DNA of 64,000 nt from JAIOSM01 sp023143455 (GTDB lineage Bacteria > Desulfobacterota > Desulfobacteria > Desulfobacterales > Desulfobacteraceae). Where the stretch lies: positions 1-64,000 of the forward strand of contig DAOVTW010000013.1 of NCBI GenBank assembly GCA_030632885.1, read 5' to 3'. Shown piece by piece: positions 17,616-28,400 of this stretch (its first letter is position 1; each line of letters starts with the position of its first letter). A program made the position numbers and the translations under genes. The notes under the pieces were generated by a model. The model worked only from the letters and a program-made list of their open reading frames with translations. It was not told where the DNA came from and ran no database searches.

Positions 17616-19820
17616 ATGAAAAAAATTAAACCAATAATACATGTTCTAATTTTTTTAATCATTATCCTGACTTGTTCTTTTGTGAATGCATCTGATCTTC
17701 TCACCAAAAAGGGTGAAAAAATTAAATGGAACATCTCTGCATTGAAAGTCAGCTATGATGATAGAAAAGGTATTTACGTTGCTGAACATGATGTAACAAT
17801 CAAAGGTGGAGACACTGAACTAACAGCAGATTACCTTGAGTTTAATAATATATCAACAGATGCTTATGCCCGAGGGAATATCACCTTAACTTCAGGCAAA
17901 GATATAATCACATGCGAAGCCTTACAGATAAACCTCCAATCTGAAACAGGTACCATCTACAATGGGACTCTTTTTATGCAGGCAAATAATTTTCACATCA
18001 AAGGAAATAAAATAGAAAAACTCAAGGGGGACACATATAAAACTGATAAAGGAACAATCACTTCCTGCGATGGTGATGTTCCGGATTGGAAGATTTCAGC
18101 ACAGGATATTGAAGTAACAATTGAGGGATATGGTTTTGCAAAGCATGCTACTTTATGGGCAAAAAAAGTACCCACCATATACGTGCCATATCTTATTTTC
18201 CCTGCAAAAAAGGAACGCCAGACAGGATTCCTATCACCACGGTATTCTTCATCAACTAGAAAAGGTTTAGAATATGAACAACCCTTATTCCTGGCTATCT
18301 CAAAAAATCAGGATGCTACAATTTATTTAGATTATATGAAAGAACGTGGGGTTAAAACCGCATTAGAATACCGATATATTCTTGATGCTGAATCTAAAGG
18401 TGGATTTTATTTTGATTATTTGGATGACAAAAAGATAGATGATGGTACAAAAGCAACATCTGATTACAGTTTCGAGTCTACACCTACGAGGACAAATTCA
18501 AACAGATACTGGGTAAGGTCAAAGCTTGACCAGAAACTTCCTTTAGAATACTCATTAAAGCTGGATGTTGATGTAGTAAGTGATGCAGATTATCTCTATG
18601 AATTCAAAAATGGTTATACTGGATTTACGGAAACCAGAAACTACTTTGAAAAAACTTTCGGTAGAAGCATTGATGATTATGATGATATAACACGAGAAAA
18701 TAGACTTAACATCAACAAAATTTGGGAAAACAAAACTTTTAATTTAGACGTTCAGTGGTTTGACAATGTAACGGCGCGCCGACATGACTATGAAGACAAC
18801 ACTCTTCAGTATCTACCGTCAATTGGATACACATCTTCAAGACAAAAAATCAATTCTTCTTTGTTCTATTATGATATTAACTCTATCTTTAATTCTTTTT
18901 ACAGAAAAGATACAACCACTACCCTTATTAATGGAGAGAGATTTGACATTCACCCGACTTTTTCACTCCCTTTTAGATTTAAACAATATCTTTCCATTGA
19001 GCCTTCAATTGGCTTAAGAGAAACTGCCTGGTATACAGATGGCTTTCAAAATACAACCACTGGAATTAATGAGGAAGGTAAATTTGTACACAGAGAAATT
19101 TTTGATTCCCACCTTGATATTTCTACAAAAATTATAAAGATATTTAATACAAACTCTGAGTTTGCCGACAAAATAAAACATGAAATCATTCCGGAACTTA
19201 AATATACTTATATTCCAGATATCGACCAAACTGATTTACCATTTTTCACTTCAATAGATAGAATTGACAAAAATAACAGTATTACATGGCTTTTAACCCA
19301 GAGGTTTACAACAAGGAAAACAACAGAAAACAATAAAAACTTATACTATGAATTTGCATGGATAAAACTCTACCAAACATATGATATCAACGAAAAAAAA
19401 GATGACGGTGATGAGCCATTCTCTGATATTTCTTTTGAAGGTGAATTTTCTTTTAATCAATATATTTACTTTGACTCCAGATTTGACTATTCACCCTATT
19501 CCCATAATTTAACTTCCCATGAAACAGGTATTACACTCTCAGATCTAAGAGGTGATTCTTTGCATGCTGAATACCGATACAAAAGAGATATGTCAAAATC
19601 AGCACTTGGAATTATTAAAATCATTATTTTTGATGGTCTAAGTGCATATTATTCCCATGAACAGGACATATTTAATGATAGAAGAATTGAGTCTAAAATT
19701 GGTTTTGAATTTGAAAGATCATGCTGGTCATTTTTAACTTCTTATTCAGATAGTCCAGATGACAAATCAATTTCAATTTTTATTAAGCTACATGGTATCG
19801 GAGCATTTGGAACAAAATGA
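17616..19820 (+). CDS. lptD: LPS-assembly protein LptD
   Basis: A 734-residue outer-membrane protein from the preferred ATG 17616, which gives a normal signal peptide (KKIKPIIHVLIFLIIIL...VNAS). The upstream in-frame ATG (17556) would put about 20 residues before it. Residues about 40-190 form the periplasmic OstA/LptA-like domain; the rest is rich in alternating aromatic strands expected of the large beta barrel. LptD with LptE inserts lipopolysaccharide into the outer leaflet. The stop overlaps the next gene's ATG by 4 nt (ATGA). Its presence shows that the host has an LPS-type outer membrane. Confidence 0.9.
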   Translation: MKKIKPIIHVLIFLIIILTCSFVNASDLLTKKGEKIKWNISALKVSYDDRKGIYVAEHDVTIKGGDTELTADYLEFNNISTDAYARGNITLTSGKDIITCEALQINLQSETGTIYNGTLFMQANNFHIKGNKIEKLKGDTYKTDKGTITSCDGDVPDWKISAQDIEVTIEGYGFAKHATLWAKKVPTIYVPYLIFPAKKERQTGFLSPRYSSSTRKGLEYEQPLFLAISKNQDATIYLDYMKERGVKTALEYRYILDAESKGGFYFDYLDDKKIDDGTKATSDYSFESTPTRTNSNRYWVRSKLDQKLPLEYSLKLDVDVVSDADYLYEFKNGYTGFTETRNYFEKTFGRSIDDYDDITRENRLNINKIWENKTFNLDVQWFDNVTARRHDYEDNTLQYLPSIGYTSSRQKINSSLFYYDINSIFNSFYRKDTTTTLINGERFDIHPTFSLPFRFKQYLSIEPSIGLRETAWYTDGFQNTTTGINEEGKFVHREIFDSHLDISTKIIKIFNTNSEFADKIKHEIIPELKYTYIPDIDQTDLPFFTSIDRIDKNNSITWLLTQRFTTRKTTENNKNLYYEFAWIKLYQTYDINEKKDDGDEPFSDISFEGEFSFNQYIYFDSRFDYSPYSHNLTSHETGITLSDLRGDSLHAEYRYKRDMSKSALGIIKIIIFDGLSAYYSHEQDIFNDRRIESKIGFEFERSCWSFLTSYSDSPDDKSISIFIKLHGIGAFGTK

Positions 19821-20341
19821 ATATGGAGCAACATTGGTTTGTCCTGCTTACAAAGAGCAATTTTGAAAATGTTGTTTGTGAAAGAATTTACCAAAAAAAC
19901 TTTGAGATCTTTCTGCCGACAATAAAGACCAAAAGCCGAGCAAGAAATAAAAAAATAATGATTGACAGACCTCTTTTCCCGGGATACATCTTTGTTAAGT
20001 CATATTCTGATCCTCAAACTTATTTAAATATTTTAAAAACACCTGGAGCTGTCCGCTTGCTTGGGAACAAAGACAATCCGGTCCCGGTCCCAACAATTCA
20101 GATTGAGTCATTGAAAATATTAACAAAGTCTGAGGCTGATATAATTACAGGTGACTCAATAAAACTTAAAAAAGGAACACCTGTTTTGATAATAAATGGT
20201 CCCATGGTTGGTGTTAAAGGAATATTTATAAAATATAAAGGTAAAAACAGGGTTATAATTGATATTGATTCATTAAACCAATTCGCCGGTATTGAGGTCC
20301 CAAAAGAAAATATTGAAAAAGTACCAGATATAATGTTATAA
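19817..20341 (+). CDS. NusG-family antitermination factor paralogue (RfaH/UpxY/LoaP-like)
   Basis: A 174-residue protein with a NusG N-terminal domain (HWFVLLTKSNFENVV, then LFPGYIFVK) and a C-terminal KOW segment (PVLIINGPMVGVKGIFIKYKG). Specialised NusG paralogues act on particular long operons, often for surface polysaccharides, by binding the RNA polymerase clamp. The canonical nusG normally sits beside secE and rplK, which are not here, so this is most likely a paralogue. Translational coupling to lptD (4-nt overlap) suggests envelope-related targets; that is inference. Confidence 0.85.
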   Translation: MNMEQHWFVLLTKSNFENVVCERIYQKNFEIFLPTIKTKSRARNKKIMIDRPLFPGYIFVKSYSDPQTYLNILKTPGAVRLLGNKDNPVPVPTIQIESLKILTKSEADIITGDSIKLKKGTPVLIINGPMVGVKGIFIKYKGKNRVIIDIDSLNQFAGIEVPKENIEKVPDIML

Positions 20342-20416
20342 CTTACTTGACTTATTATCAAATTTTGATTAATAACATCATTATTAAAAACACCTAAAAT
20401 AAAACAAAGAGGAATT

Positions 20417-20692
20417 ATGAATAAACTTGAATTAATTTCTGCCCTGAAGGAAAGAACTAAACTTTCTAAAACAGAAGCAAATGAAGTTGTAAATATTTTT
20501 TTCGATTCATTGAGAAATTCTTTTATTAAAGGTGAAAGAGTCGAAATAAGAGGATTGTGCAGTTTCTATATTAAAGAATATAAGGGATATACAGGCAGGA
20601 ATCCTAAAACAGGTGCCCAGGTTAAAATTGCTAAAAAAAAGTTGCCTTTTTTCAAATGTGGCAAGGGATTAAAGGATCGGGTAGATTATTAA
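20417..20692 (+). CDS. HU/IHF-family DNA-binding protein
   Basis: A 91-residue histone-like protein. It shows the N-terminal helices (LISALKERTKLSKTEANEVV), the sheet segment RVEIRGLCSFYIKEYKG and the DNA-contact arm RNPKTGAQVKI. A Pro follows later at KKLPFF. The KGERVEIRG segment is closer to IHF subunits than to HU, but one sequence does not decide it. AGAGGAA precedes the ATG. It lies 3 bp before holB. Confidence 0.93.
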   Translation: MNKLELISALKERTKLSKTEANEVVNIFFDSLRNSFIKGERVEIRGLCSFYIKEYKGYTGRNPKTGAQVKIAKKKLPFFKCGKGLKDRVDY

Positions 20693-20695
20693 AAT

Positions 20696-21658
20696 ATGGT
20701 TGCTGACAAAACAATATCGGTTCCTAATAACCCTTCCAACAAACCAAATACCTTATCTGAACTTGAAAACATAATTAAAAAAAATACAATACCCAATGCT
20801 TTACTATTCACAGGTGGCAATAACACATTCCTTATGAAATGTGCTATCAACTTTGCAAAATCTGTTAACTGTTTTGAGCCTTTGGAAAAAGTTTTTTTTG
20901 AGATTCCATGCAACCAATGCAGATCATGTAAAAAAATAATGGCTGGAATGCATCCTGACATTCTGAGCATATCACCGGACAATCAAAAAATAAAAATATC
21001 TGCCATAAGGGACATTTACCAATCAATCATTTCAAAACCCAATGAAGCAAAAATGAGAGCTGTTCTTATTGAGGATGCTGAATCAATGAATGAACAGGCA
21101 CAGAATGCTTTCTTGAAAATGCTTGAAGAACCACCTGCAAATACTTTTTTCATATTAATTGCAAACAATATAAATTCACTTCTTGCTACCATTGTTTCAA
21201 GATGCCGGAGTATCAGGCTTCAACCACATGAGACCAAAGACATGAAGGCTTTCTCATTCAACAAGGAAAATGATATTGATTGGCAACAAAGACAAGAATG
21301 GCTTTTAAGAGAAATTATAAGTATAGTCTCAAACAATAGAAACGACAGATTCAAAAAACTTAAACCATTACTCCTTGCAGAAAAACTCAGCAATGAACCA
21401 AACCTTTTAGAAGGTTCTCTTTCAATTATCAGAGCTTTTTTACGAGACATTACAATAATCAGATACAGTTCTGACAAAATCACAAACATTAATTATTTAA
21501 CAAACTTAACAAACCTCTCAAAAAAAATATCTTTAAAAAAAAGCCTCTCTTTTTTTAAAGAGCTTTATGAAGCTGAAAGAAAAAATCAATCAAATCCTTC
21601 TTCCACAAGACTAAACCTGGAAACTTTTTTTTTAAAACTATCATGGAAAAAAATATAG
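20696..21658 (+). CDS. holB: DNA polymerase III delta-prime subunit
   Basis: A 320-residue clamp-loader subunit. The nucleotide loop is degenerate (FTGGNNTFLMK, no GKS/T), as is usual for delta-prime, which does not hydrolyse ATP. A zinc module (CNQCRSC) follows, then LLKMLEEPP-type (FLKMLEEPPANTFF) and SRCRSIRL motifs shared with DnaX. It acts with DnaX and HolA to load the beta clamp. It starts 3 bp after the HU/IHF gene and ends 3 bp before ricT, within one operon. Confidence 0.92.
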   Translation: MVADKTISVPNNPSNKPNTLSELENIIKKNTIPNALLFTGGNNTFLMKCAINFAKSVNCFEPLEKVFFEIPCNQCRSCKKIMAGMHPDILSISPDNQKIKISAIRDIYQSIISKPNEAKMRAVLIEDAESMNEQAQNAFLKMLEEPPANTFFILIANNINSLLATIVSRCRSIRLQPHETKDMKAFSFNKENDIDWQQRQEWLLREIISIVSNNRNDRFKKLKPLLLAEKLSNEPNLLEGSLSIIRAFLRDITIIRYSSDKITNINYLTNLTNLSKKISLKKSLSFFKELYEAERKNQSNPSSTRLNLETFFLKLSWKKI

Positions 21659-21661
21659 CTC

Positions 21662-22459
21662 ATGACAAAAGTTACAGGAGTAAAATTTAAGGATGGAGGG
21701 AAAATTTATGATTTTGAGAGTTTTGCTCTGGTCTTGAATGTTGGGGATAAAGTTATTGTTGAAACAGAACAGGGTCAAGGATTTGGAGCAGTTGAAATCC
21801 CGCCAAAAGAACTTTTAGAAACTCATAATAAAAAAGACTTAAAAAAAATCTTAAGAGTTGCCACTATTAAAGATTTAGAAAAAAGAGAAGATAATATCCA
21901 GCTTGAAGATAGAGCCTTTAGTTTTTGTGAACAACACGTGAGAGAGCTTGAACTTGTATTGAATCTCTTCAGTGTTGAAAGTACATTTGACAGAAGCAAG
22001 CTTATTTTTTTCTATACAGCCGATGGTAGAGTAGACTTTAGGGAACTTGTTAAATTATTAGTTAAAGAATACAATATTCGTATTGAAATGCGCCAGGTTG
22101 GCATTAGAAATCTTGCTAAACATTGTGGTGGTGTAGGGAAGTGTGGCAGAGAACTCTGTTGTTCTTCTTTTATTAACAATTTTGCTCCAGTATCAATTAA
22201 AATGGCAAAAACTCAGGGGTTGTCTTTAAACCCTGCCAAAATTTCAGGAGTTTGCGGACGATTGATGTGCTGCCTTACCTTTGAAGAACCGGTGTATAAT
22301 ATAATCAAAAGCACGCTTCCTAAAATTGGATCAACGGTTGAAACAGACGCTGGAAAGGGCAAAGTTATCAGGCAGAATGTACTTAGAGAAAAATTAACAA
22401 TCCGCTTAGAAGACAATAGTGAGATTGAAAGGCATAATTCAGATATTATTAAAAAATGA
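21662..22459 (+). CDS. ricT: PSP1-domain protein (RicT/YaaT-like)
   Basis: A 265-residue PSP1-domain protein with an unusually clear Cys set: HCGGVGKCGRELCCSSF and GVCGRLMCCLTFE. In Bacillus the homologue RicT joins RicA and RicF in a complex carrying [4Fe-4S] clusters that affects RNA processing. In proteobacteria the partners are usually absent and the role is unclear. The holB-ricT-metG order is conserved in many bacteria. It overlaps metG by 4 nt (ATGA), and its own ATG is 3 nt after holB. Confidence 0.88.
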   Translation: MTKVTGVKFKDGGKIYDFESFALVLNVGDKVIVETEQGQGFGAVEIPPKELLETHNKKDLKKILRVATIKDLEKREDNIQLEDRAFSFCEQHVRELELVLNLFSVESTFDRSKLIFFYTADGRVDFRELVKLLVKEYNIRIEMRQVGIRNLAKHCGGVGKCGRELCCSSFINNFAPVSIKMAKTQGLSLNPAKISGVCGRLMCCLTFEEPVYNIIKSTLPKIGSTVETDAGKGKVIRQNVLREKLTIRLEDNSEIERHNSDIIKK

Positions 22460-24012
22460 AAAAAAATATAAAATATTTCACAACTCCAATTTATTATGTG
22501 AATGCCCAGCCACATCTTGGGCATGCATACACCTCTATTATAACTGATATTGCCACAAGATTTCACAGAATGTGTAACCATGAAACCTATTTTCTTACAG
22601 GCACAGACGAGCATGGAGATAAAATTGTTCAGGCTGCTGAAAAACAGGGTACAACACCGCAAGAATATGTAGATAAAATAAGCGCTCTTTTCCGAAATCT
22701 CCTACCCAAACTCCAAATCAGTAATGATGATTTTATCCGTACAACAAACAGTAAGCATATTAAAGTTGTTAAACAAATTCTTTCAAAAATTTATGAAGCC
22801 GGAGACATCTATTTTAGTAGCTATGAAGGGCTTTACTGTGTTGGGTGCGAAAGATTTTACCAGGAAAGAGAACTTGTTGATGGTAAATGCCCGGACCATA
22901 AAACCGAGCCAAAAAAAGTAAAAGAATCAAACTACTTTTTTTCCATGAGTAAATACCAGGCATGGCTGATCGACCACATAAAAAAGAATCCTGATTTTAT
23001 CAGACCAGAGCAATATAAAAATGAAATACTTTCGTTCTTAAAAGAACCCCTTGAAGACCTTTGTATTTCAAGACCCAAATCACGTCTAACCTGGGGTATT
23101 ACCTTGCCCTTTGACAAAGATTATGTAACATATGTATGGTTTGACGCATTGTTAAACTATGTTTCTGCCCTTAATTATCCTGATGGAGAGCTTTTCAATA
23201 AATTCTGGAACACAACTGAACATTTTGTAGCAAAAGACATAATTAAACCCCATGGAATTTACTGGCCTACAATGCTTAAAGCCGCTGGTTTAGAAATTTA
23301 TCAACATTTGAATGTCCATGGCTTCTGGAATGTTGGTGGAAGCAAAATGTCCAAAAGTATTGGAAATGTTACTGATCCTTTTGAGATTGTTGAACGCTAC
23401 GGTCTTGATCAATTCAGATATTTCCTTGCAAGAGAGATGACATTTGGACTTGATGCCAATTTTACTGAAGAAATCCTGATATCCAGAATAAATTCTGACC
23501 TGGCAAATGACCTTGGAAATCTTCTTTCCAGGGTACTTGCAATGGTCCAAAGATATTTTGAGGGGATAGTTCCTACACCAGATAAAGAGATCGAAAAAGA
23601 AGATAATATATCTTTAAAAGCCCAGGCAGACATTTGCATAAATACCTTTAAAGAAAAAATGAAAAATATTGAATTTCATAAAGGGACAGCTGCTATTTGG
23701 GATTTCATAAGCATTATGAATAAATATATTGACACAAATGCCCCCTGGACACTCGCAAAAGATGAAACCCAAAAATCAAAACTAAAAACAGTGCTATATA
23801 ACCTTATTGAAGGACTAAGGGTTGTCTCCTCGCTTATATATCCCATTATGCCTGACACATGTTTAAGGATGCAAAAAGCAATGGGATTTGAAGTAAATGA
23901 GGATAATGCTACGCTTTTAATTGATCAAATAAGTCAATGGGGTCAGATAAAAACAGGGATAAAATTAGATAAACCACCAATTTTATTTCCAAGAATTGAT
24001 GTCAACAAATGA
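22456..24012 (+). CDS. metG: Methionyl-tRNA synthetase
   Basis: A 518-residue class I aminoacyl-tRNA synthetase that charges tRNA-Met. The HIGH motif reads HLGH (PHLGHAYTS) and the KMSKS loop reads KMSKSIGN. A connective insert carries Cys residues (YCVGC...GKCPDH). The anticodon-binding helical domain follows; the extra C-terminal tRNA-binding domain of longer MetG forms is absent, and the length fits the short form. The ATGA overlap couples it to ricT. Confidence 0.95.
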   Translation: MKKNIKYFTTPIYYVNAQPHLGHAYTSIITDIATRFHRMCNHETYFLTGTDEHGDKIVQAAEKQGTTPQEYVDKISALFRNLLPKLQISNDDFIRTTNSKHIKVVKQILSKIYEAGDIYFSSYEGLYCVGCERFYQERELVDGKCPDHKTEPKKVKESNYFFSMSKYQAWLIDHIKKNPDFIRPEQYKNEILSFLKEPLEDLCISRPKSRLTWGITLPFDKDYVTYVWFDALLNYVSALNYPDGELFNKFWNTTEHFVAKDIIKPHGIYWPTMLKAAGLEIYQHLNVHGFWNVGGSKMSKSIGNVTDPFEIVERYGLDQFRYFLAREMTFGLDANFTEEILISRINSDLANDLGNLLSRVLAMVQRYFEGIVPTPDKEIEKEDNISLKAQADICINTFKEKMKNIEFHKGTAAIWDFISIMNKYIDTNAPWTLAKDETQKSKLKTVLYNLIEGLRVVSSLIYPIMPDTCLRMQKAMGFEVNEDNATLLIDQISQWGQIKTGIKLDKPPILFPRIDVNK

Positions 24013-24051
24013 TATAATATTGACATATATTTAACAAAATATAACTATAAT

Positions 24052-25440
24052 TTGAATAATTATACCAAAAAATATACATGGCAGATGCTTAAAAAGCAGA
24101 CTCGCGCTGAAACAAGTCAAAAAAAAAAAGAAAACTTTAAAAAACTTATCAAACCAACAGTATATGTTTTATCAATAGCAATAGTTATACTAATTGGTGT
24201 AGTGTGCTTTAATTTTTTCTATACTGTTATATTTTCAGATAAAAAAGCTTTAATTGAAGCTCAAAAAGAAGACATTAGATTTGAGATAGATGAAAAAGCT
24301 GAGCCCTCAAAACTTTCAAACATTGAAATTAGAAAAATTCTTGGGAATCAAATCTTTTTAAATTCAGAAACAAAAAGTTTTGTTACAACTTTTGAGAATG
24401 AAACTTATACAATAGCTACAAGCCTTAATATTCCATTACAAAAGTTTCTTAATAAAAAACTTGACCGGCTCAAAAAACTGAATAGAGGGAAACCTCAACG
24501 TATTGCAATTGTTGTGATGGAACCTTATTCAGGAAAAATACTTGCACTTACAGGTTTTGATCTTTTAAATCCTGATTCAAACCCATGTTTTAGAGGCAAC
24601 TTTCCTGCAGCAAGTATATTTAAAATTATAACTGCATCAGCAGCTGTTGAAGAGCTGGGGTTTACACCACAGACTATGCTCTATTTCAATGGTAGTAAAT
24701 ATACTCTATATAAAAACCAACTTAAAAACACAAAAAACAAATATACAACTCAAATATCTTTTGCTAATGCTTTTTCAGAATCTGTAAACCCTGTTTTTGG
24801 AAAAATTGGAAGAAACAGACTTGGGGACACAATTTTAGAGAAATATGCAAGCAAATTCGAATTTAACAAAGTTATTGACTCAGAACTTGTATTTGAATCC
24901 AGCAAATTAGAATTTACTGAAAACCCTTATAAATGGGCAGAAATCGGATGCGGATTCAACAATACAACAACCATATCTCCACTCTTTGGAGCTATGATAT
25001 CAAGCACTATAGTCAATGATGGTAAAAGGATCGTTCCATCAATTGTTGAAAAAATAGTAGACTCACAAAATGTTATAATTTATGATAAAAAAAATGAGCT
25101 ATTAAGCTTGGTTGTCAGCAAAAAAACTGCATCAACTATACAAACCCTGATGCAAAAAACCATAGAAACTGGCACAGCAAGAAAAGCTTTCCGTGGACAC
25201 AATCAGGATAAAATTCTTTCAAAGCTTGTAATCGGCGGTAAAACAGGTTCTATATATAATAGAGAACATACTATTAAATATGATTGGTTTACAGGATTTG
25301 CAAAAATAAAAAATAAGACAATAAATGAAAATAATAACAAAATTGCATTGTCTATTGTGGTTGGACATGGAGATTATATTGGCACAAGAGCGTGTAAATT
25401 TGGCAAAATGATAATCGAAGAGTACTATAAAAACATTTGA
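24052..25440 (+). CDS. Penicillin-binding transpeptidase-domain protein
   Basis: A 462-residue protein with a short basic cytoplasmic tail, one membrane anchor (about 34-60) and a periplasmic transpeptidase domain. The three catalytic motifs are present: SIFK (Ser188-Lys191), SVN (244-246) and KTGS (397-400). There is no obvious glycosyltransferase or PBP dimer domain, so it is smaller than class A or standard class B PBPs. It may be a cell-wall D,D-transpeptidase or carboxypeptidase. The start is unsure: TTG 24052 or ATG 24085, neither with a strong ribosome binding site. Confidence 0.82.
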   Translation: MNNYTKKYTWQMLKKQTRAETSQKKKENFKKLIKPTVYVLSIAIVILIGVVCFNFFYTVIFSDKKALIEAQKEDIRFEIDEKAEPSKLSNIEIRKILGNQIFLNSETKSFVTTFENETYTIATSLNIPLQKFLNKKLDRLKKLNRGKPQRIAIVVMEPYSGKILALTGFDLLNPDSNPCFRGNFPAASIFKIITASAAVEELGFTPQTMLYFNGSKYTLYKNQLKNTKNKYTTQISFANAFSESVNPVFGKIGRNRLGDTILEKYASKFEFNKVIDSELVFESSKLEFTENPYKWAEIGCGFNNTTTISPLFGAMISSTIVNDGKRIVPSIVEKIVDSQNVIIYDKKNELLSLVVSKKTASTIQTLMQKTIETGTARKAFRGHNQDKILSKLVIGGKTGSIYNREHTIKYDWFTGFAKIKNKTINENNNKIALSIVVGHGDYIGTRACKFGKMIIEEYYKNI

Positions 25441-25446
25441 GGGAAT

Positions 25447-28400
25447 ATGAAATTGATAAATTATTTAAGTAGGCTTCTCTCCATAAATATTGAAATTGGG
25501 AAATCGATCAACAACGCAAAAGAAAATTCAATAATCTTTTTTCCATACTTTCCAAACAAGCTTAACTGTGGCATTTCGGCACTTGTTGCTTATAAAGGCA
25601 AAGATAACAAGCTCAACTCTGAGATACTTAAAGAAATCGAAAGTCTGGTTAAAACTATTAAAAAAAAACCCATTGATCCAGATTCTGACAAAAAGATAAA
25701 ATCAATTGAGACAAAATATCTTGGCGGCAATGATACCCTTACAAAACTTTTAAAAAATGCTCACGCTTTAAGACAAAAAAAACATTTCCTTGCCATTTTT
25801 TCTGATCAGTCCTTAGAAAACCGTATAAGAAAAATAGTTAAAACCCTAGCTGAGATTGTTGTAACTGAAAGAAATAATTTTAAACTAAAAATGACAAATT
25901 TACCCCATAGAGATGTTAAGATAATTTCAGACCATGTTGAAAAGTTACAAGACACCTTCTGGTGTTTAGAAAAAGAGATACTCAACAACCTGGAAAAAGT
26001 TAAAAACCTTATAGCAATCCACCCTGAATCAAAAAGCGATGAATCGATCCAAACATTTAGGGAAATCAATAGTGTTTTCAACAGCTTAGACAGACTTGAA
26101 GTAAGAGGAAGGGATTCTGCCGGCATATCACTTCTTTTTACATTTACCAAGCTTGAATTTGAAAAATTCAGGACATCTCTTGTAGAAGAAGGCCTCTCTG
26201 ACAGATTAAAACAAAGAACAAATAATAAAGTACTTAAGAACAATTGTATCACAATCCATGACTCTTATCCATCTGAGGGAGAACATGATGAGAATAATCA
26301 TGGGAAAGATAACCATTTAGTCACGATATCAATAGTCTATAAAACTGCTTCTGAAATAGGAGCACTTGGAGACAATATTAAATTTATAAGAACTCAAGTT
26401 AAGAATGACAGGCTACTTCATTTGATTTCCTGCCATAAATTTATCTTTCATACAATCTCTTCACATACAAGATGGGCATCTGTTGGAGATATATCCGAGG
26501 CAAACTGCCACCCTGTGGATAATACTCCGAATTATAGTATTCATGGGGATAAACAAATTGAAAAATGTGGAATTATCCATGTGAGTCTAAATGGGGATAT
26601 TGATAACTATTTAGAACTTAAAACAGAATATGAAGCACAATATGGTCAGATACAATCTGAAATCACAACTGACACAAAACTGATTCCACTCCAGATAGAA
26701 TATTATTTAAAACAGGACCATGATATTGAAGAGTCTTTTAGGCTTGCTGTTAATGATTTTGAAGGATCTCATGCCATAAGCATGCACACAAATCTTGCTC
26801 CTGACAAGCTTTTCCTTGCTCAAAACGGCAGTCGTCAGGCTATCTTCGTGGGTATTGCACCAGATCATTATATTGCTGCCTCAGAACTTTATGGAATAAT
26901 AGAAGAGACTCAGTTTTTTATTAAACTGCAAGGGCAAGACAAAGGACAAATAGTTACTCTTAGCCAGAACTCTGCTGGCGGCATTTCAGGTATAAACTCT
27001 TTCTTTTATGATAAAACCCCTATTTTAATCAAAGAATCTGATATTCAAAAAAGCAATATTTCATCCCGGGACATTGATCGGCAAAATTTCTCCCATTATT
27101 TTTTAAAAGAAATATCAGAAGCCCCGGGATCAGTTGAAAAAACCCTTGAAAACAAATGGAAAACACTAGACAGCTCAGACTTTTATCAAATTGTTTTGGA
27201 TAAATCCGTAATACCAGAACCACTTTTAAAGGCCCTTAAGACAAAAAAAATAAAAAAGATTACTTTTATTGGACAAGGAACAGCAGGCGTTGCAGCCCAA
27301 GGGTGTGCTGATCTATTAAAATACTACCTTTCAGATTTAAATATTGAAATAAAAGCTCTAAAATCTTCAGAGCTTTCAGGCTTTGCCATTGCGGATCAGA
27401 CCTCAAAAGATATAATGCAACATGACCTTGTTGTGGGAATCAGTCAATCCGGTACTACTACAGACACAAACAGAACCATTGATATGGTAAAATCTTGCGG
27501 AGCACATACACTTTGTATTGTGAACAGAAGAGACTCAGACATTACTTTTAAAACTGATGGTGTCCTTTATACGAGCACTGGAAGAGATATTGAAATGTCT
27601 GTTGCTTCAACTAAAGCTTTCTATTCTCAGATAGCAGCAGGTTCAATCCTTGGATTATATATTGCGACAATTTGCAAAACGCGATCAGATCAATTTATTA
27701 CCCAGGAGATAAACGAACTTTCAGCCCTTCCGGGGAAGATGAAAAAAATTCTTGGTATGAAAGAAGAAATTAAAGAATCAGCGTTTAACCTAGCAGTAAC
27801 AAAAGATAGCTGGGCAGTTGTTGGAAGCGGGTCAAACAAAACATCAGCTGATGAAATAAGGATCAAACTCTCAGAACTATGCTATAAAACTATTTCCTCT
27901 GATTTTACTGAAGACAAAAAACATATTGATCTTTCAGCGGAACCGCTTATCATTATCTGCGCTGCTGGTACAAGAGAGAATGTACTTGCAGATATTATCA
28001 AAGACACTGCAATATTTAATGCTCATAAAGCAACACCTGTTGTAATAACCCAGGAAGGTGAAGACAGGTTTGACCTTTATTCAAAAAGTGTATTTAAAAT
28101 CCCAAAAACCAAAGAACACTTTGCACCTGTTCTCAACACCCTTGTAGGGCACCTTTGGGGTTATTATGCAGCGCTTGCAATAAATGAAAGTTCAAGTTTC
28201 ATGTACTCAAGCAAACTTGAAATTAAAGAAGTTTTTGATGAATTTTCAAATAAAGGGATCGACATATATGAAGTTCTTCTTGAAAAAAAATTCAGAGAAA
28301 AAATTACTCACTTTTATTATGAGTTCTCCAAAAAACGGAAGGAAAATAAATTCCCGACAATAATGGGGCTTAACACTGTCACAAATATAACACTTTTATC

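Noticed and set aside
20696..21658. Missing P-loop in holB as gene damage
   Set aside because: Delta-prime subunits normally lack a working Walker A.
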